Assembly: GCF_023952475.1 (NCBI RefSeq)
Contig: NZ_JALHRX010000011.1
Span: 175,150 to 239,149 of the forward strand
DNA length: 64,000 nt
Reading direction: 5' to 3'
DNA from: Cupriavidus sp. WGlv3
GTDB taxonomy: Bacteria; Pseudomonadota; Gammaproteobacteria; Burkholderiales; Burkholderiaceae
This document shows positions 34,407 to 44,340 of the stretch, piece after piece. Every line of letters starts with the position of its first letter. Within the stretch, counting starts at the first letter, position 1. The translations under genes and the position numbers were made by a program. The notes under the pieces are model-generated. The model saw nothing but the letters and a program-made list of their open reading frames with translations, was not told the origin of the DNA and searched no databases.

Positions 34407-35492
34407 ATGACCAAGCAATGGGCGCGGCCACGCGTTCTGGTGGCGCTCGCCGCCACGATCTGCGCGGGGACCGCAGCAGCGCAGTCGAGCGTGACGATAT
34501 ATGGCCAGGCCGACATGTTCGTCGGCGCCGTCAAGGCGCCGGGCACGTCGTCGCGGGCGCTGGTGGCCGACAGCGGCGGCATGCAGACCTCGTACTGGGG
34601 CATCAAGGGTGCCGAGGACCTGGGCGGCGGCATGCGCGCGGTGTTCGACCTGAACGGCTTCTACCGGACCGACAGCGGCCGGACAGGCCGCTTCGACGGG
34701 GATGCCATGTTCAGCCGCAATGCCTTCGTGGGGCTGGAGAGCGACAAGGCGGGTTCGCTCAAGGTGGGCCGCACCACGGCGCCCTATTTCATCTCGACCA
34801 TCCTGTTCAACCCGCTGGTCGATTCGTTCGCATTCTCGCCGACCGTGTTTCACACCTATCTCGGCGCGGGCAACGGCAGGGTGCTGGACCCGGGCATCAT
34901 CGGCGATTCCGGCTGGGACAACTCGCTGCTGTACAGCTCGCCGGGCTTTGGCGGGCTGACCTTCAACCTTATCTACGGCCTGGGCGAAAAAGCCGGCGAC
35001 GCCGCGCAGAACAAGTGGGGCGGCAACGTGATGTATTTCAGCGGCGCATTCGCGGCAACGCTGGCGTTCCAGCAGGTGAAGTTCGACAGCACGCCGGGCG
35101 ATCTCGCCAACGCCGGCAATGCGTTCCTGGCCGGCTTCGGCAAGCAGACCGCGGTCCAGGGCGGCCTCAGCTATGACTTCGGCGTGGCCAAGCTGTTTGC
35201 CCAGCTTCAGTACATCAGGACGGATGTCAACGACAACCCGAATGGCGATATCAAGCACAGGAACGGGCAGGTCGGTGCCTCGGTGCCGCTGGGTGCCGGA
35301 TCGTTGCTGGTCTCCTATGCGCATGGCAAGACCGACAACGCGCAGAGCAGCTTCCGGCGCAACACCGCCGCCATCGGCTATGACTACAACCTGTCCAGGC
35401 GTACCGATGTCTACGTGGCCTATTTCTACGACAAGATCCAGGGCCTGAGCCACGGCGACACCTTCGGCGCCGGCGTGCGCCACAGGTTCTAA
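34407..35492 (+). CDS. Gram-negative trimeric porin
   Basis: A 361-residue porin with signal peptide ('VALAATICAGTAAAQS'), first strand 'SVTIYGQADMFVGAVKAPG', 'YWGIKGAEDLGGGMRAVFDL' and C-terminal 'GVRHRF'. It is recognisably related to the porin at 22624 along its length, including the loop with 'TAPYFISTILFNPLVDSFAFSPTVFHTY', positions about 125-152. GGGGAGA precedes the ATG. It lies between the purine permease and frmA, and so is probably expressed with the demethylase genes. Confidence 0.9.
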   Translation: MTKQWARPRVLVALAATICAGTAAAQSSVTIYGQADMFVGAVKAPGTSSRALVADSGGMQTSYWGIKGAEDLGGGMRAVFDLNGFYRTDSGRTGRFDGDAMFSRNAFVGLESDKAGSLKVGRTTAPYFISTILFNPLVDSFAFSPTVFHTYLGAGNGRVLDPGIIGDSGWDNSLLYSSPGFGGLTFNLIYGLGEKAGDAAQNKWGGNVMYFSGAFAATLAFQQVKFDSTPGDLANAGNAFLAGFGKQTAVQGGLSYDFGVAKLFAQLQYIRTDVNDNPNGDIKHRNGQVGASVPLGAGSLLVSYAHGKTDNAQSSFRRNTAAIGYDYNLSRRTDVYVAYFYDKIQGLSHGDTFGAGVRHRF

Positions 35493-35495
35493 CCC

Positions 35496-35512
35496 GGCTG
35501 CCGCAGGCAGCC
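35496..35512. terminator. GGCTGCC hairpin after the porin gene
   Basis: GGCTGCC and GGCAGCC make a perfect 7-bp stem with a 3-base loop, starting three bases after the porin stop. No T-run follows, so it may weaken rather than stop transcription into frmA, or protect the upstream mRNA end. Confidence 0.5.
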
Positions 35513-35540
35513 AATCCATGTACTCCGGAGAGATATCGAG

Positions 35541-36647
<1,107 letters not shown>

Positions 36648-36657
36648 AACCAGGGAT

Positions 36658-36685
36658 TGGCAGCCTGCGTCGGCGTGGGCTGCCA
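36658..36685. terminator. GGCAGCC-type hairpin between frmA and fghA
   Basis: TGGCAGCC (36658-36665) pairs with GGCTGCCA (36678-36685) across a 12-base loop. The stem core is the same GGCAGCC/GGCTGCC as the hairpin in front of frmA. It has no T-run. Confidence 0.4.
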
Positions 36686-36702
36686 GCCGTTTCCATTCAA
36701 CT

Positions 36703-37548
36703 ATGGACATTCTGAGCCAACACCTTTGCCATGGCGGAAGCCAGGGCTTCTACACCCACCAGTCCGAGGCGATCGGACTGCCGATGCGGCTGTCCGTGTA
36801 TCTCCCGCCCCAGGCCGCATCGTCGCCGGTGCCGGCGGCAATCTACCTGGCCGGGCTGACGTGCACGGAAGAGACCTTCATGATCAAGGCCGGGGCGCAA
36901 CGGGTCGCCGCGGCGCTGGGGCTCGCGCTGGTCGCTCCCGACACCAGTCCGCGCGGTGCGGGCATAACCGGAGAGGATGCGGACTGGGACCTCGGCACCG
37001 GTGCCGGCTTCTACCTGGACGCGACACAGGAGCCGTGGCGGCGCCACTACCGGATGGCGAGCTATGTTGCCGAGGAACTGCCGGTGCTGCTGGCCTCGGC
37101 TTTCCCGATCGATGCGGACAGGCTGGGGCTGTTCGGCCACTCCATGGGTGGACACGGTGCCTTGACGCTCGGGCTGACGCACCCGGGGCGATTCCGGTCC
37201 TTGTCGGCGCTCGCGCCCATCTGCGCGCCTTCACGCGTGCCGTGGGGCAGGAAGGCGTTTGCAGCCTACCTGGGCGACGACCATGAGGCATGGCGCCGGC
37301 ATGATGCCTGCGAGCTCATCCGATCGCAGCGCAAACCGTATCCCGGCACCATCCTCGTGGACCAGGGCCTCGACGATCCGTATCTGGGCACGGAGCTTCG
37401 TCCCGACCTGCTCGAGGCCGCGTGCGCGCAAGCAGGGCAGCAGGTGACAGTGCGTCGGCATACTGGCTATGATCACGGCTACTACTTCATATCCACGTTC
37501 ATCGCGGATCACCTGCACCATCACGCGGCCGTGCTTGGAGACGTCTAG
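36703..37548 (+). CDS. fghA: S-formylglutathione hydrolase
   Basis: A 281-residue alpha/beta hydrolase of the esterase D family. The nucleophile Ser147 is in 'GLFGHSMGGHGALT'; 'YLAGLTCTEETFMIKAGAQR' and the C-terminal His in 'TGYDHGYYFISTF' are typical. It hydrolyses S-formylglutathione to formate and glutathione, the second step of glutathione-dependent formaldehyde oxidation. It lies 55 bases after frmA on the same strand. Formate would be handled by formate dehydrogenase outside the window. Confidence 0.95.
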   Translation: MDILSQHLCHGGSQGFYTHQSEAIGLPMRLSVYLPPQAASSPVPAAIYLAGLTCTEETFMIKAGAQRVAAALGLALVAPDTSPRGAGITGEDADWDLGTGAGFYLDATQEPWRRHYRMASYVAEELPVLLASAFPIDADRLGLFGHSMGGHGALTLGLTHPGRFRSLSALAPICAPSRVPWGRKAFAAYLGDDHEAWRRHDACELIRSQRKPYPGTILVDQGLDDPYLGTELRPDLLEAACAQAGQQVTVRRHTGYDHGYYFISTFIADHLHHHAAVLGDV

Positions 37549-37550
37549 TC

Positions 37551-38519
37551 ATGTGGCCGCCCGGTGGCTACAGCGAGGCGTCTGCGGCTGGGGGCTGCGT
37601 GTACAACATCGATCGAAAGTCGCTGCTTATCTTTGCTGCACTGCTGAAGGAGGGCAACGTGACGCGCGTTGCCCAGCAGCTCGAAGCCACCCAGTCATCG
37701 ATCAGCCATACGCTGGCCAAGCTGCGGGAACTGTTCGGCGACCCGCTCTTCGTCAGCGCCGGACGCGGCGTTGTGCCGACTCCGCGCGCACTGGAGCTGC
37801 GCGAGCCGTTGCGGCAGGCGCTCGATGCCATGGACGCGCTGGTCCAGACCTCGCGCCCGTTCGATCCGGCCGCCTTCGAAGGCGTATTCCGAATCGCCAC
37901 CACCGACTACATCGGCTTTATCCTGCTGCCCGGCCTGGTGCGGCGCCTGGGCGAAGCCAGCCCGGCGCTGGAGCTGCAGATCCGGCCGCTGCGGCCCAGC
38001 GACGACATGGATGCGCTGCGGCGCGACGAAGTGGACCTGGTGCTGTGGAACGAGAAGTCGGCACCGCAGAACTTCTTTTCGCGCAAGCTGTTCTCCGATC
38101 GCCTCAAGGCGATCGCGCGCATCGACCATCCCGACATACAGGGCAGCCTGTCGCTGGAGCAGTTTCTGGCCGCGCGGCACCTGCGCATCAGCAGCCAGCA
38201 CGGTGCCGTGAAGGAAGCGGTGGAGGAAGCCTCGGAAAAGCACAAGGCGCGCGGCAAGACCGCGGTGGTGGTGCCGCACTTCCTGCTGGCCTACAAGCTG
38301 GTGGCGGAGTCGAACCTGATCGGCACCATCGCCGAGCTGACGGCGAAGCGCATCGCCAGGGAGCTTCCGTTGCAGATTCTCGAGCCGCCGGTCGACCAGA
38401 TCCGCTTTACCGTGTCGATGGTCTGGCATGAGCGCCGCAACAGCGATGCGGCGCATCGCTGGATCCGGGGCGAAGTCGTTGCCGTGGCGGATGCGATCCA
38501 GGCGGAGCAGCGCGCTTAG
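37551..38519 (+). CDS. LysR-family regulator, NahR-like branch
   Basis: A 322-residue LysR protein with HTH 'NVTRVAQQLEATQSSISHTLAKLRELFGDPLFVSAGRG', residues about 34-71. It is in the same NahR/NodD-like branch as the regulator at 23663. The start at 37551 is two bases after the fghA stop; a GTG at 37599 (start of 'YNIDRKSLLIFAALLKEG') is a good alternative and would give a more usual LysR N-terminus. It is the right boundary of the demethylation island and converges with the AbgB-like gene, overlapping it by four bases. Confidence 0.87.
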   Translation: MWPPGGYSEASAAGGCVYNIDRKSLLIFAALLKEGNVTRVAQQLEATQSSISHTLAKLRELFGDPLFVSAGRGVVPTPRALELREPLRQALDAMDALVQTSRPFDPAAFEGVFRIATTDYIGFILLPGLVRRLGEASPALELQIRPLRPSDDMDALRRDEVDLVLWNEKSAPQNFFSRKLFSDRLKAIARIDHPDIQGSLSLEQFLAARHLRISSQHGAVKEAVEEASEKHKARGKTAVVVPHFLLAYKLVAESNLIGTIAELTAKRIARELPLQILEPPVDQIRFTVSMVWHERRNSDAAHRWIRGEVVAVADAIQAEQRA

Positions 38520-39961
38520 GCGCTGGTGCGCCCCGGGTTTCTGGCGATCGGCAAGGCCACGTCGTCGGGAATCGGGCAGACATATGGCTTGCCGCCGCGC
38601 CGCGCGACCAGTTCGTCGCGCGCCGCGGCCAGCAGTTCGGGCTGCTCGAGCAGGCGGATCGCCGTCGCGGCCATCGACTTGGCCGCATGGACCATGCCGA
38701 TATGCGCCAGCGACGACGTCCCTTGCGACACCATCTGCCAGGAATGGAAAGGCGTGCCGAAGGCATAGCACGCCACCCAGCACTGCGCGGTCGGCGTGAT
38801 CCAGCTGACATCGCCGACGTCGGTGGAGCCGTAGAGCAGTTCGGTGTCGTCGGGGTCGAACGGCCGCAGGCCATCGAACAGCGCGGGCGGCTTGCCGCGC
38901 AGCACGCTGGCCAGCGAGCGGCCGGCCTCGGCCACGTCGCTGTCGGGCAGGGTGGCATGGTGGCGCGCCGCCTCCTCTTGCTCGCGCGCGCCGACCGGCA
39001 GGCTGCCGAGTTGCTGCATCTCGGCGTACATGACGCGGTTGAGCGCCGTGTTCTGCATCAGGTTGGAACAGGCCTTGTCGAAGCGGATCTCGACCTCGCA
39101 GCCGGTCATCAGCGCGGCGCCGCGGGCGATGTCGCACACCCGCGCGTAGAGCGCCGCGGCATCGTCGTTGCGCGCAGCGCGGATCAGGTAGAGCACCTCG
39201 GCGCGGGCCTGCACCACGTTGGGCGACAGGCCGCCGCTGTCGGTGATGGCGTAGTGGACGCGCGCATCGGGCGGCATGTGCTCGCGCAGGTAATTGCTGC
39301 CCACGTTCATCAGCTCCACCGCGTCCAGCGCGCTGCGGCCGAGGTGGGGCGAGTTGGCGGCGTGCGCGGCACGGCCGTGGAAAACGAAGCTGGCCTGGAT
39401 GTTGGCGAGCGTGGCCTGGCTGAACACGCCGGTGTAGCTGGCCGGATGCCAGGTCAACGCGGCCGACAGGTCGTCGAAGGCGCCCGCGCGGGCCATGAAG
39501 GTCTTGCCCGAGCCGCCTTCCTCGGCCGGGCAGCCGTAGAAGCGCACGCGCCCGGGCAACTTGTGTTCGCGCAGGTACTGCTGCACTGCCAGCGCCGCCA
39601 GGTGCGCCGCGGCGCCCAGCAGGTGATGGCCGCAGCCGTGGCCGTTCGGGCCGGGGCTCTGGCTCGACGGCATGCATTGCAGCGCGCCGCTCTCCTGGTT
39701 CAGCCCGGACAGCGCGTCGTACTCGCCGAGCAGGCCGATTACCGGACCGCCTTCGCCGAACTCGGCCTGGAATGCGGTCGGGATCCCGGCAAGGTCCGGC
39801 TGCACGCGGAAGCCGGCATGCGCAAGCCCTTCGGCATGCAGGCTGGCGGAGGCCTGCTCGGCATAGCGCAGTTCGGCCAGCGCCCAGATCTTGTCGCTGA
39901 GTTCGGCAAAGCGCGGCGCTTCGCGTTCGAAGAAGTCGTGAAGTTGTGCGATGGGATGCAT
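38516..39961 (-). CDS. M20 amidohydrolase, p-aminobenzoyl-glutamate hydrolase subunit B-like
   Basis: A 481-residue M20 hydrolase. Metal and catalytic residues are seen in 'PGPNGHGCGHHLLGAAAHLA', 'CPAEEGGSGKTFMARAGAF' and 'TPFHSWQMVSQG'. Length (481 residues) and the pattern 'SFVFHGRAAHAANSPHLGRSALDAVELMNVG' fit AbgB and its relatives, which cleave aminobenzoyl-glutamate or related N-acyl amino acids. No abgA partner gene is next to it, so the substrate may differ. It lies six bases after a Bug receptor gene on the same strand, which points to uptake and hydrolysis of an anionic amide. Confidence 0.8.
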   Translation of the reverse strand: MHPIAQLHDFFEREAPRFAELSDKIWALAELRYAEQASASLHAEGLAHAGFRVQPDLAGIPTAFQAEFGEGGPVIGLLGEYDALSGLNQESGALQCMPSSQSPGPNGHGCGHHLLGAAAHLAALAVQQYLREHKLPGRVRFYGCPAEEGGSGKTFMARAGAFDDLSAALTWHPASYTGVFSQATLANIQASFVFHGRAAHAANSPHLGRSALDAVELMNVGSNYLREHMPPDARVHYAITDSGGLSPNVVQARAEVLYLIRAARNDDAAALYARVCDIARGAALMTGCEVEIRFDKACSNLMQNTALNRVMYAEMQQLGSLPVGAREQEEAARHHATLPDSDVAEAGRSLASVLRGKPPALFDGLRPFDPDDTELLYGSTDVGDVSWITPTAQCWVACYAFGTPFHSWQMVSQGTSSLAHIGMVHAAKSMAATAIRLLEQPELLAAARDELVARRGGKPYVCPIPDDVALPIARNPGRTSA

Positions 39962-39967
39962 GCGGCC

Positions 39968-40957
39968 TTACTCCACCTTGATGCCCGCGCGCTGCGCGAT
40001 GGCACGGTTGCGCTTGAGCTGGGTGTCGATCAGCGCCTGGAAGCGTGCCTCGTCGCCACCGGCGGGGCTGGCGCCCATTTGCTCCAGCCGTGCCACCACG
40101 TCCGGCGCCTGTACCGCCTTCAGCGCGGCGGCGCGCAGCTTGTCGGCCACCGCGGCCGGGGTCCTGGCCGGGACCGCCAGCCCGAACCAGCTGTTACCCA
40201 GGTCGCTCAGCTCACCATGGCCAAGTTCCCTGAGCGTGGGCACTTGCGGCAGCTGGGGCACGCGCTTGTCGCCCGCGACCGCCAGCGGCACCAGCTTGCC
40301 CGCCTTCACGTGCGGCAGGGCCGACGGCAACTGGTCGGGCAGGATCTGCACCACGCCGGCGAGGGTATCGTTGAGTGCGGGTCCGATGCCGCGGTACGGC
40401 ACCACCGCCATCTTCACGCCCAGCTTGTCGTTCATGGCCTCGACCAGCAGGTGCCCGAGGCTGCCGACGCCGGGCACGGCGCTGCTGTAGGCGCCGGGCT
40501 TGCGCTTGAGCTCGGCGACGAAGCCGGCAAAGTCCTTCGCCGGCATGGCCGGATTCACGGTGATCACCGCGGGCATGCTGACCAGCATCGCCAGCGGGCG
40601 CAATTGCTGGTTGGTCCGGGCGGCCTTGTCGTAGAAGATCGGATTGACCGCCATGGTGCTGACCGTGGCTAGGCCCAGGGTATAGCCGTCCGGTGGCGCC
40701 AGCGCCACCGCCTCGGAGCCCATCATGCCGCCCGCGCCGGCGCGGTTCTCCACCACCACGGGCTGGCCCAGTTCCTTGCGCATGCGCTCCGCCACCACGC
40801 GTGCGATCAGGTCGCTGGAGCCGCCGGCGGCAAACGGCACGATCAGCCGCAGCGGCTTGCCCGGGAAGGCCGGCTCGGCGGCAGACGGCGACGGCAACAA
40901 ACAGAAGGCCAGTGCCGGCCAAAGAGCGGCAAGCTTGCGCGAAAGGGGGAACGACAT
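39968..40957 (-). CDS. Bug/TctC family solute receptor
   Basis: A 329-residue periplasmic receptor with signal peptide ('ALWPALAFCLLPSPSAAEP'), the Bug motif 'FPGKPLRLIVPFAAGGSSDL' and 'LGQPVVVENRAGAGGMMGSE'. No TctA/TctB genes are nearby. It is the first gene of a two-gene minus-strand unit with the AbgB-like hydrolase and is divergent from a LysR gene, so its ligand is probably the hydrolase substrate. Confidence 0.88.
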   Translation of the reverse strand: MSFPLSRKLAALWPALAFCLLPSPSAAEPAFPGKPLRLIVPFAAGGSSDLIARVVAERMRKELGQPVVVENRAGAGGMMGSEAVALAPPDGYTLGLATVSTMAVNPIFYDKAARTNQQLRPLAMLVSMPAVITVNPAMPAKDFAGFVAELKRKPGAYSSAVPGVGSLGHLLVEAMNDKLGVKMAVVPYRGIGPALNDTLAGVVQILPDQLPSALPHVKAGKLVPLAVAGDKRVPQLPQVPTLRELGHGELSDLGNSWFGLAVPARTPAAVADKLRAAALKAVQAPDVVARLEQMGASPAGGDEARFQALIDTQLKRNRAIAQRAGIKVE

Positions 40958-41051
40958 GCGAACTCCGACTGGAATGGGAGAAGTTGCGGATACGGCGCTG
41001 CCGCCGTTTGATCGGCGCGGCCGTGCTATGCTCGTTCGCTAATGTAGGAAC

Positions 41052-41072
41052 GGCAGGTGGCTGCCACCAGCC
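41052..41072. promoter_or_regulatory. 21-bp near-perfect inverted repeat in the Bug/LysR divergent promoter
   Basis: GGTGGC (41056-41061) and GCCACC (41063-41068) flank one base; the outer GGC and GCC also pair, with a single A-A mismatch on either side. The dyad lies 49 bases upstream of the LysR start and 94 bases upstream of the Bug receptor start. It is the best operator candidate in this gap. Confidence 0.55.
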
Positions 41073-41121
41073 GCTTTTCCCCCTCAGCTATCGGCAATAT
41101 CAATAGCTCCGCGCCCGCCCG

Positions 41122-42144
41122 ATGCCTCGCATTGCCAGCGATTCCCCATCCTTGCCACCGGCCTGGCCGGACCTGGCCGACGCCAGCACCGCCGCGCTGG
41201 CCAAAGTGCTCTACACCCGGCTGGTCACCCACGGCCGGCTGCGGCAACTGCAATTGCTGGTGGCGGTGGATGACTGCGGCAGCATCGCGCGTGCCGCCGG
41301 CGAAATCCATATGAGCCAGTCGGCCGCGACGCAGGCGCTGGCCGAACTGGAGCGCATCTTCGGTACGCAGCTGTTCGAGCGCCATGCACGCGGCATCCGG
41401 CCCACCCCGGCAGGGCGGGCATTGATTGCCGCGGCGCGCGGTGTCATGGCCAGGCTGCAGCAGGCCGCGGAGTCGCTTGCCGCGATCCGGCAGGGCGCCA
41501 GCACCGCCTTGCGCATCGGCGCGATCCCCGCCGCCTCGGGTGCGCTGATCGCGCCCTTGCTGGGCGCCTTCTACGAAAAGCACCCCGAGGTCCATCTCGA
41601 ACTGCAGGAAGACAGCGGCTCGTCCCTGCTGCCGCAGCTTGCCGGCGGCAACCTCGATGCGGTGTTCTGCCGGACGCCGCAGCGGCTGCCGGCCAGCCTG
41701 GTATTCGAGCCGTTGCTCGACGACGATGTGGTGATCCTGGCCGCGCCCAGCCATCCGCTGGCCGGGCGGCGCGACCTGCCGCTGCAGGCGCTGGCCGACG
41801 CGCGCTGGGTGCTGCCCGCCGCCAGCATCCAGTTGCGGGAGGTCTTCGAGACCGTGGTGCTCGGCGCGCTGCCCGAGGCCAAGTGGTTCCCGGTGTCGAC
41901 GCTGTCGCTGCCCGCGCAGGAAGGCCTGCTGCAGCAGCCGGGCGCGGTCACGCTGATTCCGCGTAGCGTGTCGGCCGGCATGCTCGCGGGTGCGCGCGTG
42001 TGCCGGCTCGACGTGGCGCTGTCGGTGCCGCTGTCGCCGCTGGGGGTCGCGCATGCCGCGCAGCATGCGCCGGGCTTGCTGCAGGACTTTCTGGCGCTGC
42101 TGCGCGAGCGGCTTGCGCGGCAGGGTCCGGCCGGCAGCCAGTGA
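41122..42144 (+). CDS. LysR-family transcriptional regulator
   Basis: A 340-residue LysR protein, longer than usual because of a 40-residue N-terminal extension rich in Pro and Ala before 'RLRQLQLLVAVDDCGSIARA'. HTH: 'AAGEIHMSQSAATQALAELERIFGTQLFERH'; key residues SQSAATQAL. The family with this 'TRLVTHGRLRQLQLLVA' start often regulates degradation of aromatic or amide compounds. It is divergent from the Bug/AbgB-like unit and converges with a porin gene 40 bases away. Confidence 0.85.
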   Translation: MPRIASDSPSLPPAWPDLADASTAALAKVLYTRLVTHGRLRQLQLLVAVDDCGSIARAAGEIHMSQSAATQALAELERIFGTQLFERHARGIRPTPAGRALIAAARGVMARLQQAAESLAAIRQGASTALRIGAIPAASGALIAPLLGAFYEKHPEVHLELQEDSGSSLLPQLAGGNLDAVFCRTPQRLPASLVFEPLLDDDVVILAAPSHPLAGRRDLPLQALADARWVLPAASIQLREVFETVVLGALPEAKWFPVSTLSLPAQEGLLQQPGAVTLIPRSVSAGMLAGARVCRLDVALSVPLSPLGVAHAAQHAPGLLQDFLALLRERLARQGPAGSQ

Positions 42145-42184
42145 AGCCGGCCGCGCAGCGCTCGCTGGTACCGATGAAGTCCCC

Positions 42185-43279
42185 TCAGAACACGTGCCGG
42201 ATCCCGGCCATCACGCCCACGCGCGTGGTGCTGCGGACATCGGTCACCGGCGTGCCGGCCCAGTACTCGGTTTCTCGCCCGACCGTGCCGCCGCGTGCGA
42301 AGGTGGCGTCGGCCTCGAGGAACAGGCTGGTGCGTTTCGACAAGGCATAGTCGGCAACCGCCGCGATCGCATCGGCATTGCCGCTGCCCAGCACAAGCGG
42401 CGTGGCCTGGAACTGGGTGGTCACCGTGCCGCTCTGTTGGTAGCGGTAATAGGCGCCCGACAGGTGCAGCGCCGGCGTGAGCTGATAGCCGAGGCCGACG
42501 AAGGCAATCCAGAAACGCGCGTCCGGATTGGTCTCGCGGCGGCCCATGTAGCCAGCATAGCCGGTGGCCTTGCCGACCACGTAGGAAGCGCCGACGGAGT
42601 AGTTGTGCAGCGTGTTGTCGCCGCTGCCGGGACGCTGCTGGTCATAGGCGACGCCCAGCGCCAGCGGCCCGTCCTGGACCATCACGCCGCCGCCGAAGGT
42701 GGCGCCGCGCGCCATGCTGCCGGGGCGCTCGCCGAAGCCGTAGTCGAGCTGCACGCTGACCGGCCCGAATTTCTTCTTGTACACCACGCTGTTGTCGACG
42801 CGGTAGCCCTGGAAGAAGACGTCACCGCCGGTGTAGAGCGGGTCGGACCAGAAGTTGCCCCAGCTCTGGTCGAGCGGATCGAAGGACCAGGCGATGTTGT
42901 TCAGGGCGTTGTACTGGCGGCCGAAGGTCAGCGTGCCCCAGTCGCCGGACAGGCCGACGTATGCCTGCCTGCCGAACAGCGCGTTATAGGCGGTCTTGCC
43001 ATCGTCGGTGCCAAAGCCGTTCTCGAGCAGGAACACCGCCTTGTTGCCGCCGCCCAGGTCTTCGTCGCCCTTCAGGCCCCAGCGGCTGCCGCCGATGCCG
43101 CTGGAGACCAGTTCGCCCTGGTCGTGATGGCGGCCGTCGATGTTGGAGGTGTAGCGCACGGCGGTGCTGATCACACCGTAGAGCGTCAGGCTGGACTGCG
43201 CATACGAAACGGACGAAACGGACGAAAGGGCGGGCAGCAGTGCGCCCGCCAGCAGCCACAGGCTGGCTGATTTCCTCAT
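42185..43279 (-). CDS. Gram-negative trimeric porin at the end of the carnitine operon
   Basis: A 364-residue porin with signal peptide ('LLAGALLPALSSVSSVSYAQ'), 'SSLTLYGVISTAVRYTSN', 'RWGLKGDEDLGGGNKAVFLLEN' and C-terminal 'GIRHVF'. It belongs to a different subgroup from the two porins of the methylxanthine island. GGAGACCCC precedes the ATG at 43279; the open frame continues upstream but is not coding. It lies 53 bases after cntB and may be the outer-membrane route for carnitine. Confidence 0.9.
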   Translation of the reverse strand: MRKSASLWLLAGALLPALSSVSSVSYAQSSLTLYGVISTAVRYTSNIDGRHHDQGELVSSGIGGSRWGLKGDEDLGGGNKAVFLLENGFGTDDGKTAYNALFGRQAYVGLSGDWGTLTFGRQYNALNNIAWSFDPLDQSWGNFWSDPLYTGGDVFFQGYRVDNSVVYKKKFGPVSVQLDYGFGERPGSMARGATFGGGVMVQDGPLALGVAYDQQRPGSGDNTLHNYSVGASYVVGKATGYAGYMGRRETNPDARFWIAFVGLGYQLTPALHLSGAYYRYQQSGTVTTQFQATPLVLGSGNADAIAAVADYALSKRTSLFLEADATFARGGTVGRETEYWAGTPVTDVRSTTRVGVMAGIRHVF

Positions 43280-43332
43280 GGGGTCTCCTCGGTGATGCCG
43301 GCCGGCGTCCGATGCGCCGGCCTGTTGTTGTC

Positions 43333-44310
43333 TTACAGGTCGAGCACGAGCTTGCCGCTTCGGGCCCGCGAGACGCAGATCATCATGGTCTTCTGCGCCG
43401 ACTTCTCCTTGTCGCTCAGGTACTGGTCGAAATGGATCGCCTCGCCTTCCAGGATGCGCGTCTCGCAGGTGCCGCACACGCCTTCGCGGCACAGGCATTC
43501 GACCGGCACGGTGCCGTCGCGCTCGATCGCCTTCAGGATCGACTCGCCGGCGCCAACCTCCACGGTCTTGCCGGATTTCGCCAGCACCACGGTGAAGGCG
43601 TCGCCCGCCTGTTCCGGCGCGGCGAACTGTTCCCAGTGCACGCGAACCGGATCGACGCCCCCGTCCTCCGCCGCCTGGCGCACGGCGTCGATCAGCGGGG
43701 CCGGGCCGCACACATAGACATGCGCGCCGGCATCCATGCAGCCCAGCAGGCCGGACAGGTCCAGCTTCTGCCCCTTGCTGTCGACATAGAAGCTGACGCG
43801 GCCCCCGGAAGACTGCTGCGTGAGCGCCGCCAGTTCATCGCGGAACGCGCCGTGCTCGTCGGCGCGGAACGCGTAGTGCAGTTCATGCGATGCGCCGCGC
43901 TTGCGCAGCTCGTGCATCTGCGACATGAACGGCGTGATGCCGATACCGCCGGCGATCAGCACGTGGTGATGCGCGCCATGGTCCAGTGCGAACAGGTTGT
44001 TCGGCGTGGTGATGGTGAGCGCGTCGCCTTCGGCCACGCGGTCATGCAGGAATGCCGAGCCGCCTTTGGACTTCTCCTCGCGGCGCACGCCGATCTGGTA
44101 GCTGCCGAGCGCGTCGGGCGAGCTCATCAGCGAATACGCGTTGCTGTACTGGCGCTCGCCGTCGCGCATCTGCACGATGACGTGGCTGCCGCCGGTAAAG
44201 GGCGGCAGCTCGCGGCCGTCGATCGCTTCCATGGTGAAGCGCTTGATCAGCGGGGTCACGTGCTCGATGCGCGAGACCCGCACCTGGAGGGTCTGGTAGA
44301 AATTGCCCAT
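43333..44310 (-). CDS. cntB: Carnitine monooxygenase reductase subunit
   Basis: A 325-residue PDR-type reductase: FMN barrel ('SNAYSLMSSPDALGSYQIGV'), NADH domain ('LIAGGIGITPFMSQMHELRK', 'VYVCGPAPL') and a plant-type [2Fe-2S] domain ('CLCREGVCGTCETRILEGEA'). In the carnitine system CntB passes electrons from NADH to the Rieske oxygenase CntA. It is 30 bases downstream of the aldehyde dehydrogenase gene, with cntA just above that, so the dehydrogenase sits between the two oxygenase components. Confidence 0.9.
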   Translation of the reverse strand: MGNFYQTLQVRVSRIEHVTPLIKRFTMEAIDGRELPPFTGGSHVIVQMRDGERQYSNAYSLMSSPDALGSYQIGVRREEKSKGGSAFLHDRVAEGDALTITTPNNLFALDHGAHHHVLIAGGIGITPFMSQMHELRKRGASHELHYAFRADEHGAFRDELAALTQQSSGGRVSFYVDSKGQKLDLSGLLGCMDAGAHVYVCGPAPLIDAVRQAAEDGGVDPVRVHWEQFAAPEQAGDAFTVVLAKSGKTVEVGAGESILKAIERDGTVPVECLCREGVCGTCETRILEGEAIHFDQYLSDKEKSAQKTMMICVSRARSGKLVLDL

Positions 44311-44340
44311 GCTGCTGTCTTCCGGGTGTGCTGCCGCGCG

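Noticed and set aside
37695..39677. A 660-codon minus-strand frame across a LysR gene and the AbgB-like gene
   Set aside because: It overlaps two recognisable genes and reads as low-complexity Arg/Ala-rich sequence.
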